Part shown: one piece after another, positions 1 to 11,136 of the stretch
Position numbering within the stretch: position 1 is the first letter of the stretch
Layout: each line of letters begins with the position of its first letter
NCBI GenBank assembly: GCA_032716605.1
Contig: CM064480.1
Span: 27,828,129 to 27,892,128 of the forward strand
Direction of reading: 5' to 3'
Source: Paralithodes platypus
Taxonomy: Eukaryota; Arthropoda; Malacostraca; Decapoda; Lithodidae
DNA: 64,000 bases
Program-made: the position numbers and the translations under genes
Notes under the pieces: model-generated
Told to the model about the DNA's origin: nothing
What the model saw: the letters and a program-made list of their open reading frames with translations, nothing else
Databases searched by the model: none

Positions 1-558
1 CCTCCGGGTATCTAGTTGTGGCATCCATTAAAGTAAGCAAGTATTTATATCCCGCACTGGTGGGTGGTAGGGGACCGACCATGTCAATTATAACACGAGT
101 AAATGGCGGTTCAACTACAGGTATAGGGATCAAAGGTGCTACGGGTATTCCTTGGTTGGGTTTTCCAACTACCTGACAAACATGACATGACATCAAAAAA
201 GTAGCCACCGATGCATGCATATTATGGCACCAAAAATGAAAACGCAGCCTTTCAGTAGTCTTACGCACCCCTAAATGCCCCGCCAGTGGTGCCTCATGCG
301 CTAGCCTAACCAGCTCTTCCCTGAACTGAGCAGGCACCACTAATTGCTCCTCCCCCATGCCTGAGCCCGTATCCGGCGTCCACTGCCGATACAACAATGT
401 CCCTTTTACAATATATTTCTCTGGACAGTTCTTCCCACCAGTCGTGCCAACCTTCTTAAACAAGAGGCCCAGACTTGGGTCCTCTTGCTGCAACTTGCTC
501 AATTCGTCTCTAGGTATCTCCGACAAGACCTCTGACCTCTCAAAAATAGCAGAAGGTT
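1..558 (-). pseudogene. Ty3/gypsy integrase fragment (zinc finger and start of catalytic core)
   Basis: An open frame without a start codon runs leftward from about 558 and off the window edge. Its translation contains an HHCC-type integrase zinc finger (LAHEAPLAGHLGVRKTTERL, then HFWCHNM and CHVCQ), followed by the start of the core: VIIDMVGPLP holds the first catalytic Asp and TLMDATTRYPE continues the core strand. This is the usual Ty3/gypsy arrangement. The integrase would insert element cDNA into the host genome. The upstream part (RT and RNase H) is missing because the frame is cut at 558 by the GATA-type tail of a LINE. It shares strand with the gag pieces at 3350-3690 and 8500-9041, so it may be the far end of the same element (inference). 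Confidence 0.8.
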
Positions 559-3350
559 GAGTCTATCTATCTATCTATCTATCTATATACTCAGGCCCAA
601 TCCCCATTTTGGGGGTAGCCGACTCAAGACAGAGCAAGAACAGGGAAAACACAAAAACAACATAAAACAAAAAATAAGCACAGATAAAAAAAACAAACTC
701 ACACACATCCAGGTCACCCAGGAGAAGACCCAGAGACCAGGGTTACCAAGGTCGCTCCAGCACTCCCCCGGCCCCTGACCACCCGGAGAGGTTCCGATCT
801 CGGCAGGCAGACATGCAGCGGAGCCAAAGCCACAAGCCCTCCCACCACACTTCCAGGCACACCCTTCATATTAATCGTCCCCCCGGGCCAGGCGCCTGAT
901 GGACTATTATCTAGTCGAACTTTCGCCCGACCCCTTACTCCAAATGACCACGTGTTCACTCAACTATTCACAAGCATTCTCCATTCACTCCTGTCCACCA
1001 CCACTTCCCCTGCCTGATCTATAGTCATTCCTCTATCATCCAAAGCCTTTCTTACACAGTCTCTCCATCTCAATGGGGGTCTTCCTGCCCTTCTATCTCC
1101 CCTTGTACCTGACTCACATATTCTCTTTGTAAGCCTTTCATCTCCCATTCGTTCAACATGACCATACCAGCTCAGCACCCCTTCTGTCCACTCTGGCTGA
1201 CAAAAGTTCCTGCTGCCCCACTCTCCTACGTATCTCTTCATTCCTCAATCTGTCTCTATGAGTAACTCCACACATACTCCTCAAGCAGCTCATCTCCATC
1301 ACATCCAGCCCTCTTTTCTCCCTTTTCTTCAGAGCCCATGTCTCAGCCCCATACATCACTGTTGGCACAACAATTCCTTGATACAGTGCACTTTTTACTT
1401 TCACTCCGAGATTTCTCGTCTTCCACATACTTCCCATTGCTCCGAAAACCTTCCTTCCTTCACACACTCTCTGTTTTACCTCCACTTCCATACCTCCACT
1501 CCTGCTTATCGTTCCTCCTAGATATTTAAAACACTCTACTTGTTCCAATATTTCCCCATCCAGCCTCACATCTAGATTCACCCTATGCTCTCCCCTATTA
1601 CACACCATTACTTTACTTTTATTGACGTTCACCTTCAGTTTCCTCCTTCCACAAACCACACCAAACTCTTTGGCTAGCACATGCAGTTTCTCATCAGAAT
1701 CCGCCACCAATGCTGTGTCATCAGCGAACAGCAACTGATTCAACTCCCAATCTCTACCATTCTTTCCTACTAAACCCAATCCTCTTCCCATAGTTCTCCT
1801 TTTCACCTCCCTCACCACACCATCCATAAACATATTAAACAGCCATGGTGACATTACACAACCCTGTCGCAAACCTACCTTTACCTCAAACCATTCACTC
1901 AACTCACCATTTCCTACTCTCACACATGCTCTGCTCCCTTCATAAAAACTCTTAATTGCTTCTAACAAATTTCCTCCTATTTCATAAATCCTTAACACCT
2001 TCCACATTGCTTCACGGTCCACACGATCATACGCTTTTTCCAAGTCCATAAAAGCCCAAAATATCTCCTTATGCTTCTCTAAATACTTCTCGCATAACTG
2101 TCTTACTGCAAACATCTGATCCACGCACCCTCTTCCCCTCCTAAAACCGCACTGTTTTTCTCCTATTGCAACTTCCGTACACTTTATTATCCTCTCTATC
2201 AACACCCTGCCATACAGCTTTCCAACCACTGACAATAAACTAATACCTCTATAACTTAAACACTCCTGCCGATCTCCCTTCCCCTTGTACAACGGCACAA
2301 TACATGCACTCTTCCAGTCTATTGGTACCATTGACACAACAAAGCACACATTGAAAAGTCTCACCAACCAATCTATTATCACATCTCCACCCTTCTTTAT
2401 ACACTCCACAGCAATACCATCCAAACCTTCTGCTTTTTCCCGCTCTCATTTGTTTCACTGCTTCTTTCACCTCATTTTCCTCAATCCTTTCATTCATTCC
2501 CTGCCACCTGGGTGGCCTGAGTAACCTATCTCCATCCACCTCTGCTTCAATCACTGCTTCTCTTCCATCTCTTGTATTTAACAAAGATTCAAAATACTCG
2601 GCATATCTTTTCCTCACTTCAACTGGTTCCACTAGTAATTCTCCATTTTCATCTTTCACTGACTCTTCCCTCTTTTGTCCTCCTTTCCTTACTGTATTTA
2701 CCTCCTTCCAGAACATCTTCTTTCGTTCTTCAAAATTCTCACTCAGCCTTTGGCCCCACCTTTCGTTTGCATCTTTTTTCGCTTCTCTAATTTTCCGTTT
2801 TGCCTCTCTCCTTTTCTCCTTGTACCTCTCCCATACCTCAACACTACCATCCTGTAAAACCCTCTCAAAACACTGTCTCTTCTCCTCAACTGCCTTTCTC
2901 ACCGTATCATTCCACCACTCGCTTCCCTTCCTGATACCTCTGCCTCCTACTTTCCTTTTGCCGCATACTACCTCTGCACTTGCTTTCACTCCTTCCTTAA
3001 ACTGTTGCCATTCAACCTCTACTTCTCTCTCTCTTCCATCTCTCTCACTTCCATCCACTTTTCATTTAGTCTTTCCTTGTACTCCCTCTCTTTTTCACTC
3101 TTCTCTAACTCACTAACTTTTATTACCTCTCTTACTTCACGCTTGTCTCTTATTCTCCTGTAACTCTTAACTCTTAGCTTTCCCTCCACCAGGTAATGAT
3201 CTGACATACCCTCCGCCTCACCTCTCATCACATTCACATCCAGCAGTCTACACAATCTTTCCCTTGTCACCAGCACATAATCCATCAATGCCCTCTCTAC
3301 AATCTCTCCCCTCACAAGTCTATGCCAGGTGTACTTGTGTATACGCCTTT
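559..3350 (-). mobile_element. LINE copy 1 (RTE/Proto2-like), 5'-truncated, with GATA-type tail
   Basis: The element reads leftward: end of an AP-type endonuclease domain (about 3345-3130), a linker, RT (about 2424-1240), a C-terminal tail (1241-960), then a 3' UTR ending in a short tetranucleotide repeat at 562-588, which serves as the 3' tail. The same family occurs at 29284-30592 plus 40303-40566, and the two 3' UTRs align through to the tail, which fixes this boundary. The 5' side is truncated within the endonuclease at about 3350. No clear target-site duplication is visible between the two flanks. Clade assignment is from motif style only. Confidence 0.85.
960..3345 (-). pseudogene. LINE ORF2: endonuclease C-terminus, reverse transcriptase, tail domain (frameshifted)
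   Basis: Target-primed reverse transcription enzyme. The longest intact piece (2424-1153, 423 residues) carries RT motifs: FMDLEKAYDRV with Asp at residue 127, GLRQGCVMSP, and the catalytic LLFADDTALV with FADD at about 233-236. Upstream, at about 3345-3130, the pieces IHKYTW, DYVLV and MSDHYLV match the end of an AP-type endonuclease, followed by a Lys/Glu-rich linker. Downstream, in another frame (1241-960), lies a typical C-terminal tail with LSWYGHVERM and GRPPLRWRDCV. The ORF is split over at least three frames (shifts near 2420 and 1200), so no full protein can be made. Confidence 0.82.
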
Positions 3351-3690
3351 TTTTGAAGAATGTTATAATGTGTTTTATTTGTAGTACCTTTGGGCGAGCT
3401 GATACTGTGGCTGCTTGGTACACAGGTCGGTCTCTCCTGTGACCAATGCTCCCCTTGCCACTACCACGCTGGGCTAGTGCAAAGTCATCAGCCCAAACTG
3501 CTGCTTCCCTTAATGATTTAAACTGCTTTTCTTTTAATTTTGCCCCAATGTCCTTTTCAACTATGCTTGTAAACTGCTCCATCAGCCAAACCTAACACGC
3601 CGCCTCTAAAGTATCAGCTGACTCCGGGTGCAGCCACTTAGCTAGAGTATCGCGCAGGTACCTGGCACATTCCACATGCGAGTCCCCCTA
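3350..3690 (-). pseudogene. SCAN-like gag fragment of a Ty3/gypsy element
   Basis: The minus-strand translation reads RYLRDTLAKWLHPESADTL, then an in-frame TAG, then LMEQFTSIVEKDI and KSLREAAVWADDFALAQR. The arrangement of a Trp-Leu motif, a MEQF motif and a closing Ala-Asp helix is that of the SCAN-like capsid domain found in some gypsy gag proteins. At about 3350 it fuses directly to LINE endonuclease sequence. At 3700 the 61-bp tandem array begins. It may continue the gag N-terminus at 8500-9041 (inference). A host SCAN-type protein is the alternative, but the context favours gag. Confidence 0.55.
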
Positions 3691-3700
3691 CCGCTTCCAA

Positions 3701-4589
3701 CCGAGAGAGTGTATAGTATAGTACTGTATATTAAATAGGATAGTTAGGATAGTACTGATTACCGAGAGAGTGTATAGTATAGTACTGTATATTAATTAGG
3801 ATAGTTAGGATAGTACTGATTACCGAGAGAGTGTATAGTATAGTACTGTATATTAAATAGGATAGTTAGGATAGTACTGATTACCGAGAGAGTGTATAGT
3901 ATAGTACTATATATTAATTAGGATAGTTAGGATAGTACTGATTACCGACAGAGTGTATAGTATAGTACTGTATATTAAATAGGATAGTTAGGATAGTACT
4001 GATTACCGAGAGAGTGTATAGTATAGTACTGTATATTAAATAGGATAGTTAGGATAGTACTGATTACCGAGAGAGTGTATAGTATAGTACTGTATATTAA
4101 ATAGGATAGTTAGGATAGTACTGATTACCGAGAGAGTGTATAGTATAGTACTGTATATTAATTAGGATAGTTAGGATAGTACTGATTACCGAGAGTGTAT
4201 AGTATAGTACTGTATATTAAATAGGATAGTTAGGATAGTACTTATTACCGAGAGAGTGTATAGTATAGTACTGTATATTAAATAGGATAGTTAGGATAGT
4301 ACTGATTACCGAGAGAGTGTATAATATAGTACTGTATATTAAATAGGATAGTACTGATTACTGAACGAGTGTATAGTATAGTACTGTATATTAAATAGGA
4401 TAGTTAGGATAGTACTGATTACCGAGAGAGTGTATAGTATAGTACTGTATATTAAATAGGATAGTTAGGATAGTACTGATTACTGAGAGAGTGTATAATA
4501 TAGTACTGTATATTAAATAGGATAGTACTGATTACTGAACGAGTGTATAGTATAGTACTGTATATTAGATAAGATAGTTAGGATAGTTT
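3701..4589. repeat. 61-bp minisatellite, about 14.5 copies
   Basis: A unit beginning CCGAGAGAGTGTATAGTATA repeats with a 61-bp period. Copies differ by a few substitutions (TTAAATAGG versus TTAATTAGG) and by small deletions of about 10 bp in the later units. The last copy degrades at about 4570-4589. It directly abuts the SCAN-like gag fragment. Confidence 0.95.
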
Positions 4590-5007
4590 TGACCTCTTTG
4601 ATTCCTAGAGATCCTTCCCAGACTATAATATTTAATCGTCATATAATAGCTAGAATATAATGAAGAAACGCGTCGTCGTATCTTGAAAGGGTTAAGCTTA
4701 GGAAGAACCTGTCAGAGCTAGCGGGGGGTTAAATGAGATTTTTTAAACTCTTTGATTTTTAGAGATCTTGCCTTAGCTGAATAAAGTTTAATGTTACCCA
4801 AATAAAACATAAAACTGGTGCCTCCGTACTGAAGGGGTTACAGAAAATAAAGCATGGTATAAAGAAGAAAGCCTAACAAGGCTGATTACTACCTCACTAA
4901 CAAAAGTGCAGGCAATCAACGGATAGGCAGACCTCTTTGATGTGCTAGTTAATATATAAAACATTAACAATAATTACTTTGTTAACGCAAAAATAATAAT
5001 GAATAAA
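4590..5007. other. Unassigned AT-rich sequence
   Basis: No supported ORF or element is visible. The stretch holds phrases such as GAAAGGGTTAAGCTTAGG that loosely resemble repeat-derived sequence near 22130-22270, but I could not define a family. Confidence 0.5.
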
Positions 5008-5390
5008 TAAACATAATACAAATACTATAAAATATACAGAAACATAATAAACATAATAAACATAATAAACATAATACAAATACTATAAAACATAATAAAC
5101 ATAATAAACATAATAAACATAATACAAATACTATAAAATATACAGAAACATAATAAACATAATAAACATAATAAACATAATACAAATACTATAAAATATA
5201 CAGAAACATAATAAACATAATAAACATAATACAAATACTATAAAATATACAGAAACATAATAAACATAATAAACATAATAAACATAATAAACATAATACA
5301 AATACTATAAAATATACAGAAACATAATAAACATAATAAACATAATAAACATAATAAACATAATACAAATACTATAAAATATACAGAAAC
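5008..5390. repeat. Compound minisatellite: 9-bp AAACATAAT units within a larger period
   Basis: Runs of two to five AAACATAAT units alternate with a constant block containing ACAAATACTATAAAATATAC. This gives a two-level repeat in which the number of 9-mers changes between higher-order copies. Because 9 is divisible by 3, the minus strand reads as an artefactual Tyr/Val/Met-rich polypeptide; I do not call a gene. Confidence 0.93.
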
Positions 5391-5454
5391 TAAAAGAAAA
5401 GTAAAATATTCGTTAACATAAAACACCATTAATCCCTTTAGTACGATAGTTTAA

Positions 5455-5520
5455 TTTTCATTATATATTTACTAACATCACACGGTTTTCATTATATATT
5501 TACTAACATCACACGGTTTT
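5455..5520. repeat. 31-bp direct duplication
   Basis: A block containing TTTCATTATATATTTACTAA and then CATCACACGG occurs twice in direct succession. It lies between the compound minisatellite and the 55-bp array. Confidence 0.85.
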
Positions 5521-5656
5521 ATTCAGCTTGTGATAGACCTGTGGAAATAAAAAACATAAACTCCAATAACCTGGCTCCAACAGGTTCTTCAGCTGCAGAA
5601 AATTTTCTAATGTTAGACTAAATAAAATGAAAATGTTTGGGCCATAGTAAATGATT

Positions 5657-6041
5657 ATTATTATGATCACTGCTTTATAATCACCCCCTGCCGTATATAT
5701 TACCAGTAAACATTATTATGATCACTGCTTTATAATCACCCCCTGCCGTATATATTACCAGTAAACATTATTATGATCACTGCTTTATAATCACCCCCTG
5801 CCGTATATATTACCAGTAAACATTATTATGATCACTGCTTTATAATCACCCCCTGCCGTATATATTACCAGTAAACATTATTATGATCACTGCTTTATAA
5901 TCACCCCCTGCCGTATATATTACCAGTAAACATTATTATGATCACTGCTTTATAATCACCCCCTGCCGTATATATTACCAGTAAACATTATTATGATCAC
6001 TGCTTTATAATCACCCCCTGCCGTATATATTACCAGTAAAC
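5657..6041. repeat. 55-bp minisatellite, exactly 7 copies
   Basis: The unit starts ATTATTATGATCACTGCTTT and ends TACCAGTAAAC. The interval of 385 bp equals 7 x 55, and the copies look identical by eye, indicating recent expansion or homogenisation. Confidence 0.97.
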
Positions 6042-6386
6042 ATTCGTAGTGTACAATACTCGGGGGGGGGGGGGGTTCCATCCTTGGTTACATTAGGACG
6101 GTATAGTGTCGTGATTCTGACCTCCAAAGCGTAAAGCCGGTAGCACTCGAGCACTATTATAGTTCTTACCACATCTAACGTCAACACTGGTCTGGCAGCC
6201 TATGAGGAAATTTGTTGATGTTAGTCTTTGACTTAAATTAATATATCTTGGTTCTAGTTTCCGATATCAGTGCAAAATATCCCGGATATATTTGCGGAAA
6301 AATGTTTACCATCGAAAGTAGACCATAGAAGTTTTCGCGTGATACCCTATTAATTGAGCGGATGGTATAATGAAACCCAAACTCAC

Positions 6387-6422
<36 letters not shown>

Positions 6423-6730
6423 CGGTTTATCACAGTTCACAGGCAGGATTCCGACAAATTATTTGGGTGAAGTAACACGACTGAGGGTGGGTATGGTGAT
6501 AGAAATGACTAGATTCGACCTCTCGGGTTAATTCAACCACTCGGTTCATGTGGGTCATAGACCAGAACGGCCAATCTTCCCAAAATCACACCCTAAGTCA
6601 ATCACATACCTAAATGGTCACTCAACCCAAAACGGTCACTCGGCCAGAATCAACCACTTAACCTTATCCCAGGAGGTCCAGTTTTGTGTACAAATAAATA
6701 GGGTGGGACGAGGAGTGTTGGGAGTGGGTG
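6042..6730. other. Unassigned sequence with poly-G and poly-T tracts
   Basis: This interval holds a G tract at about 6062-6075 and a T tract of about 32 at 6391-6422. The T tract could be the reversed poly-A tail of a retroposon lying to its right, but no partner sequence is recognisable. No supported coding region. Confidence 0.5.
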
Positions 6731-6918
6731 GTATGGGTGGTGGTGATGGGCGACGGAGGTGTTCGTTGCTTTACAGCTTTTACAAACATTGTTGACAAGT
6801 TATAAAGCTGCATCAGTTACATAAGTATGGGTGGTGGTGATGGGCGACGGAGGTGTTCGTTGCTTTACAGCTTTTACAAACATTGTTGACAAGTTATAAA
6901 GCTGCATCAGTTACATAA
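6731..6918. repeat. 94-bp tandem duplication
   Basis: A 94-bp block beginning GTATGGGTGGTGGTGATGGG occurs at 6731-6824 and again at 6825-6918 with no visible difference. Only two copies are present. Confidence 0.93.
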
Positions 6919-7189
6919 GGGCAATACGCTTAGCTGTCAGGTATCGGGAACAATGGGCGGATGCATGTGGTCTGCAGCGTGCGGGACTCCAAGGTATCAT
7001 CAGTAGTAATAATGAAATAAATGGATGATTGTGACTTATTATAGCGGGGCGAGGACCTTCTGCTTCCCCTCCCACCTGCAATGCTACGACCTTGTGTGTT
7101 TCACGGTCTGGGATAACAGCACATTTTATTCACACTTGGCGGAAATTTGAGACCCTTAGCAGCTAACTTATCGATAATTAATGGGAAAA

Positions 7190-7558
7190 TACGATAATAC
7201 TATGTCTCTATTACAGTATATTAATGCCAAGTTTTCATAATTATCAACCTATCTGAGTATAAATACGATAATACTATGTCTCTATTACAGTATATTAATG
7301 CCAAGTTTTCATAATTATCAACCTATCTGAGTATAAATACGATAATACTATGTCTCTATTACAGTATATTAATGCCAAGTTTTCATAATTATCAACCTAT
7401 CTGAGTATAAATACGATAATATGTCTCTATTACAGTATATTAATGCCAGTTTTCATAATTATCAACCTATCTGAGTATAAATACGATAATACTATGTCTC
7501 TATTACAGTATATTAATGCCAAGTTTTCATAATTATCAACCTATCTGAGTATAAATAC
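7190..7558. repeat. 74-bp minisatellite, about 5 copies
   Basis: The unit begins TACGATAATACTATGTCTCT and ends CTATCTGAGTATAAA. The fourth copy lacks the bases ACT after ATA and one A of CCAAG; the others look identical. The flanks 6919-7189 and 7559-7985 hold no recognisable gene. Confidence 0.95.
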
Positions 7559-7985
7559 GGTGTAATAGCTGAATAATAAAGACGAGAAAAAAACAATTCT
7601 TCGACAATTTAAATAAAATTTAATTGAAAAGGAAAAAACAACTAGATAGGGATCAATTATTTGGTTGGAGCTAAATAAAAACATTTCAGTATACTATGAA
7701 GCATTCTTTGATTTTATCGTGGCTACTATTAAGCGATTATAATTTGCTTACAGAGGGTCTTTGGGTGATTGTGGTCCTTCCTAACATTCATAAATCGTCT
7801 ACTGACTACCAGACAAAAACATAAAGAAGGAGCGTGTATAGTGACACATTAATTTTAATTTATATAAGTGGCATTATACCATGTGTTGATTTTGTTCTAA
7901 TTAGGAAGGATAAGTAGATGTCAAGAGGGTAATTTACATAGTTCCAGGCCTTTGACTCATAAATGTCCTTTCTAATCTGAATAAA

Positions 7986-8498
7986 ATAGTCTACTGCTAG
8001 CCAATAAACACAAACAACATAAAGGTCTCCATTAATACTAGCGGGGTGAAGGCGGAATAGTCTACTGCTAGCCAATAAACACAAGCAACATAAAGGTCTC
8101 CATTAATACTAGCGGGGTGAAGGCGGAATAGTCTACTGCTAGCCAATAAACACAAGCAACATAAAGGTCTCCATTAATACTAGCGGGGTGAAGGCGGAAT
8201 AGTCTACTGCTAGCCAATAAACACAAGCAACATAAAGGTCTCCATTAATACTAGCGGGGTGAAGGCGGAATAGTCTACTGCTAGCCAATAAACACAAGCA
8301 ACATAAAGGTCTCCATTAATACTAGCGGGGTGAAGGCGGAATTGTCTACTGCTAGCCAATAAACACAAGCAACATAAAGGTCTCCATTAATACTAGCGGG
8401 GTGAAGGTGGAATAGTCTACTGCTAGCCAATAAACACAAACAACATAAAGGTCTCCATTAATACTAGCGGGGTGAAGGCGGAATAGTCTACTGCTATG
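7986..8498. repeat. 71-bp minisatellite, about 7 copies
   Basis: The unit contains AGTCTACTGCTAGCCAATAA and ends GGGGTGAAGGCGGA. Copies differ at single sites (CAAGC/CAAAC, GGCGGAAT/GGTGGAAT). The array abuts the 3' side of the gag fragment at 8499, and the minus-strand gag frame runs into it before stopping, so the array appears to have grown inside or next to element sequence. Confidence 0.95.
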
Positions 8499-9041
8499 AA
8501 ATGGCAGTGAAATGTTGGGGTGTGGCCCACGACACATGGGGGGGAAGAAGGAGGATACTGGGGATTGCTAGCATAACTTGAAACAAATGTACTGGCCATA
8601 GGGGCATAAACATAGCCCTGTGAAAATGAAGGGGCCGTACTGATAGGGTTAAATGCGGACGGTGGAGACGTGGTGGCAGGTGCTGTAGTAATAGTAGGAG
8701 ACTGCCTAAATACAGTATCACCCTGCTCTGGAGTTGTTGCTCCACTCTGGTCCCCAGTAGAATGGTAGCTAGCCTGACTGATAGGATGCTGTGGCACATG
8801 CTGGATGTGCCATAATCCACAACACGAGTACTAGCTTCATGAAGACCATTATGCTGTGCAACTACCTTACACACCTCTTGAACTAACATCTGCCTTAGCC
8901 ATACCACTGCACCTCCAACACACATCTTAATTCATCATTACTCCTGCCAGCAACCTCTTCTTGACTAAGTTGGGTTCTAATAAATTGCCTAACATCCTCC
9001 CTCCCCACAATATGAACAGGAATGTAATCAACATGCGACAT
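8499..9041 (-). pseudogene. Gag N-terminus of an LTR retrotransposon (frameshifted)
   Basis: A minus-strand ATG at 9039-9041 opens MSHVDYIPVHIVGREDVRQF followed by IRTQLSQEEVAG and ELRCVLEV. The frame is lost near 8900. In another frame a Pro/Ser/Thr-rich segment follows (QSPTITTAPATTSPPSAF), a composition common between the N-terminal and capsid parts of gypsy gag. The start lies about 140 bp downstream of a putative primer-binding site, as expected for gag. I do not recognise the domain by name; the assignment rests on position and composition. Confidence 0.45.
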
Positions 9042-9179
9042 CTTAGCAATAGTTGTGGACACGAGTTAATGAAATAAGAGTACTATGTCTGTAGACTTTC
9101 AACTGCAAGAAAAATACTGAACAATCTAAATATAATTACTTCACACCACAAGTACTCTATACTATCACACTATCCTGGC

Positions 9180-9197
9180 CTGAGGTCGCCACTGTTA
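9180..9197 (-). promoter_or_regulatory. Putative primer-binding site of the gypsy element
   Basis: On the minus strand the sequence after GTAACA reads GTGGCGACCTCAGGCCAGG. A TGG-initiated GC-rich stretch directly after a CA dinucleotide is the usual arrangement where a tRNA 3' end primes minus-strand synthesis. The matching tRNA was not identified. Confidence 0.4.
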
Positions 9198-9426
9198 CGA
9201 GGGGAGCCGGGGAAAACAGATGCTCTAATAGCCTATCCCACAGCACTGGCAAAAAGAAACCGCTGTAGCAAAAAGACAACAATGCTGTGGATCTGCACCC
9301 AACACTGCCCACCGTACTGCACTACCCTGCAACAGACACGCTCTTAATGTCTGACTCAAACACCAAGACACGCAGGTTCTCTAGGAAAAGTGGTTATCTT
9401 CCTCTTTGCTCTATGAATGAAGTAAC
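9194..9426 (-). repeat. Possible LTR (end near the primer-binding site is better supported)
   Basis: On the plus strand the interval begins TGTTACGAGGGG, and the nearest matching GTAACA lies at 9421-9426, giving TG...CA termini with a short inverted repeat. No second LTR copy is in the window, so the distal boundary is a guess and may lie further right. Confidence 0.3.
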
Positions 9427-9809
9427 ACAAGGAGAAACAAAAATATCTATTGTCCCCGAGTCTGGTTGATAGTGCTGCTAATATTCAAGAGTACTTCTAA
9501 AGTTATTCTAAACTGCACATAAATGCCAACTCATAACACTGCTAGACTCCCAGATACTTCATAGTATGCCCAATCGCTCAGGAATTGAGAATAACATGAA
9601 GCAAAAACATGGGGAAAAAGTCCAATGCAGTAGCCCAACAATGCACAGGGGTTGGCATATCAGTAGGTTGCAGCTGGCTTCTGAGAGCCACCGAACAAAC
9701 CACTGTAGATGCCAACCTCAATGATACATAAAATATTCATAATGTAATAAATAACAATGCAGTAGAATAAAGGAAAAGAAATGGAAGGAAAAAGGTGTGT
9801 AGTTGACAT
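9427..9809. other. Unassigned sequence
   Basis: No supported gene or named repeat. It could include the remainder of the LTR whose inner end is near 9194. Confidence 0.4.
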
Positions 9810-10320
9810 TTAACACCTTAAGAGCGGGTGGAGGAGTATATTTGATGTGCCGCCCAGCGGGTGGTTTTACCGAAAACGAGCTTGTTTCCGTGCTCGTTTT
9901 CATGCATAAACAAGAGCCAGAGCGTAATACAAGTATGCATTCCTGAAAGGGCGTTAATTCAGCTTTCCAATGACACCAGAACCATCCTTCTACAATCACT
10001 GGTTGTCTTGCAACGATCGTGCAACCGAAGGGCAAAATCGGTAAAATACGGTAATTTTCTTACATTATTACGTGTGAAACGAGTGAGAGAGGGTGGAGTA
10101 CAAAGGAGTACAGCTCAGTGGAGTACAAAGGAGTACAGCTCAGTAGCTCCACGGCCACCGTGGTGAGCGGTCATGAGGTAACCTATGCTCCTCCCACTGC
10201 TCCGCTCTCTCTCAGAGCACATTACGTGCTCAAAATTGCACTCGACAATAGCCGGGACCCGCCACATAGGCCACATTTATTTAACTCGACAATAGCCGGG
10301 TGCCGCCAGTTAAGGGTTAA
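9810..10320 (+). mobile_element. piggyBac-type MITE, copy 1 (TTAA target duplication)
   Basis: A 503-bp element (9814-10316) is flanked on both sides by TTAA (9810-9813 and 10317-10320). The ends are imperfect inverted repeats: CACCTTAAGAGCGGGTGG at the left and, read inward from the right, CCCTTAACTGGCGGC. TTAA duplications and C-rich ends are diagnostic of piggyBac-type transposition. A second copy in reverse orientation lies at 58262-58749 and matches along its whole length. No transposase is encoded. Internal features include a 25-bp direct duplication at 10093-10142, a repeated CTCGACAATAGCCGGG, and a 10-bp stem hairpin at 9872-9901 that copy 2 lacks. Confidence 0.8.
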
Positions 10321-10951
10321 GAGTGCCAGAGAAAAAGATGCAGTATTTCTATTTGACAAATGCAGAAAACTCCTATATGCAAGATAATAAAGATATAACA
10401 ATATTGTATTATTTAAATGACTCCCAGACTTGCTCTGCTACTATTCAATAAGGAACAATGAAAATATATGCGGTATTTAGGGAAACACTGGAACAAGCCT
10501 GGGACAGACTCCACAGCATGTGTGCTCAGTAAAGGGTCTGTCGCTCGAGTGGCTGTCCTGCGGCCACGAGAGTCCCATGCCCGCGCAGGAGGGGAGGAGA
10601 GCTCCAGACATTGCTAGACTAAACAATTATTCTAAGCTCCTAGGCTCTCATTAACTATACAGAAATAATCAAATAAATACAAGACATCATTGTGTAACTT
10701 ATAATATACTAATACAACTCGCCTAAGTGCTGAACAAACAAGATAATTATACTCATAGCAACAATCAACATGATTACAAGGCAGTGGCCCGATCATGACG
10801 TCACCACTGGACAAGAAGTACAGGCGTGAAAAGGGAGAGAGAAAGAAAGACAGCAAACCTCCCCTTAAACATACAACACTTTGCAACTGAAATAGGCTTT
10901 TGTATAAATCATAACAAACACTTACAGCTGAGATATCTGGTGGAAGTGACA

Positions 10952-11012
<61 letters not shown>

Positions 11013-11136
11013 ACATATACATGTATACAAACACATACTGTATTATATTTAATTATTAATAATAATAATAACAAAAATAATAATAATAAGACAGTAACAG
11101 TCACCGTGCCCGGGGGGCGGCGGCCGCCGCCGCCGC
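10321..11136. other. Unassigned sequence with (TA)n and GC-rich simple repeats
   Basis: A TA microsatellite lies at about 10951-11017, ATA/AAT-rich sequence follows to 11093, and a GGC/GCC tract lies at 11109-11136 immediately before the transposon end. No supported coding region. Confidence 0.5.

Noticed and set aside
714..959. Minus-strand ORF MNTWSFGVRGRAKV...
   Set aside because: It lies in the LINE 3' UTR, aligns with non-coding sequence at 40303-40540, and has no conserved protein character.
4982..5429. Minus-strand ORFs rich in MYYVYYVYYV/CLLCLLCLL
   Set aside because: They are produced by the 9-bp repeat, whose period keeps the frame open; there is no independent evidence of coding.
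8494..8925. 143-residue minus-strand ORF (MCVGGAVVWLRQ...)
   Set aside because: It is the wrong frame over most of its length; the Pro/Ser/Thr-rich gag-like frame 8797-8423 fits better, and its end is tandem-repeat DNA.
10118..10387. Plus-strand ORF within MITE copy 1
   Set aside because: The homologous region of copy 2 does not keep the frame, so it is not coding.
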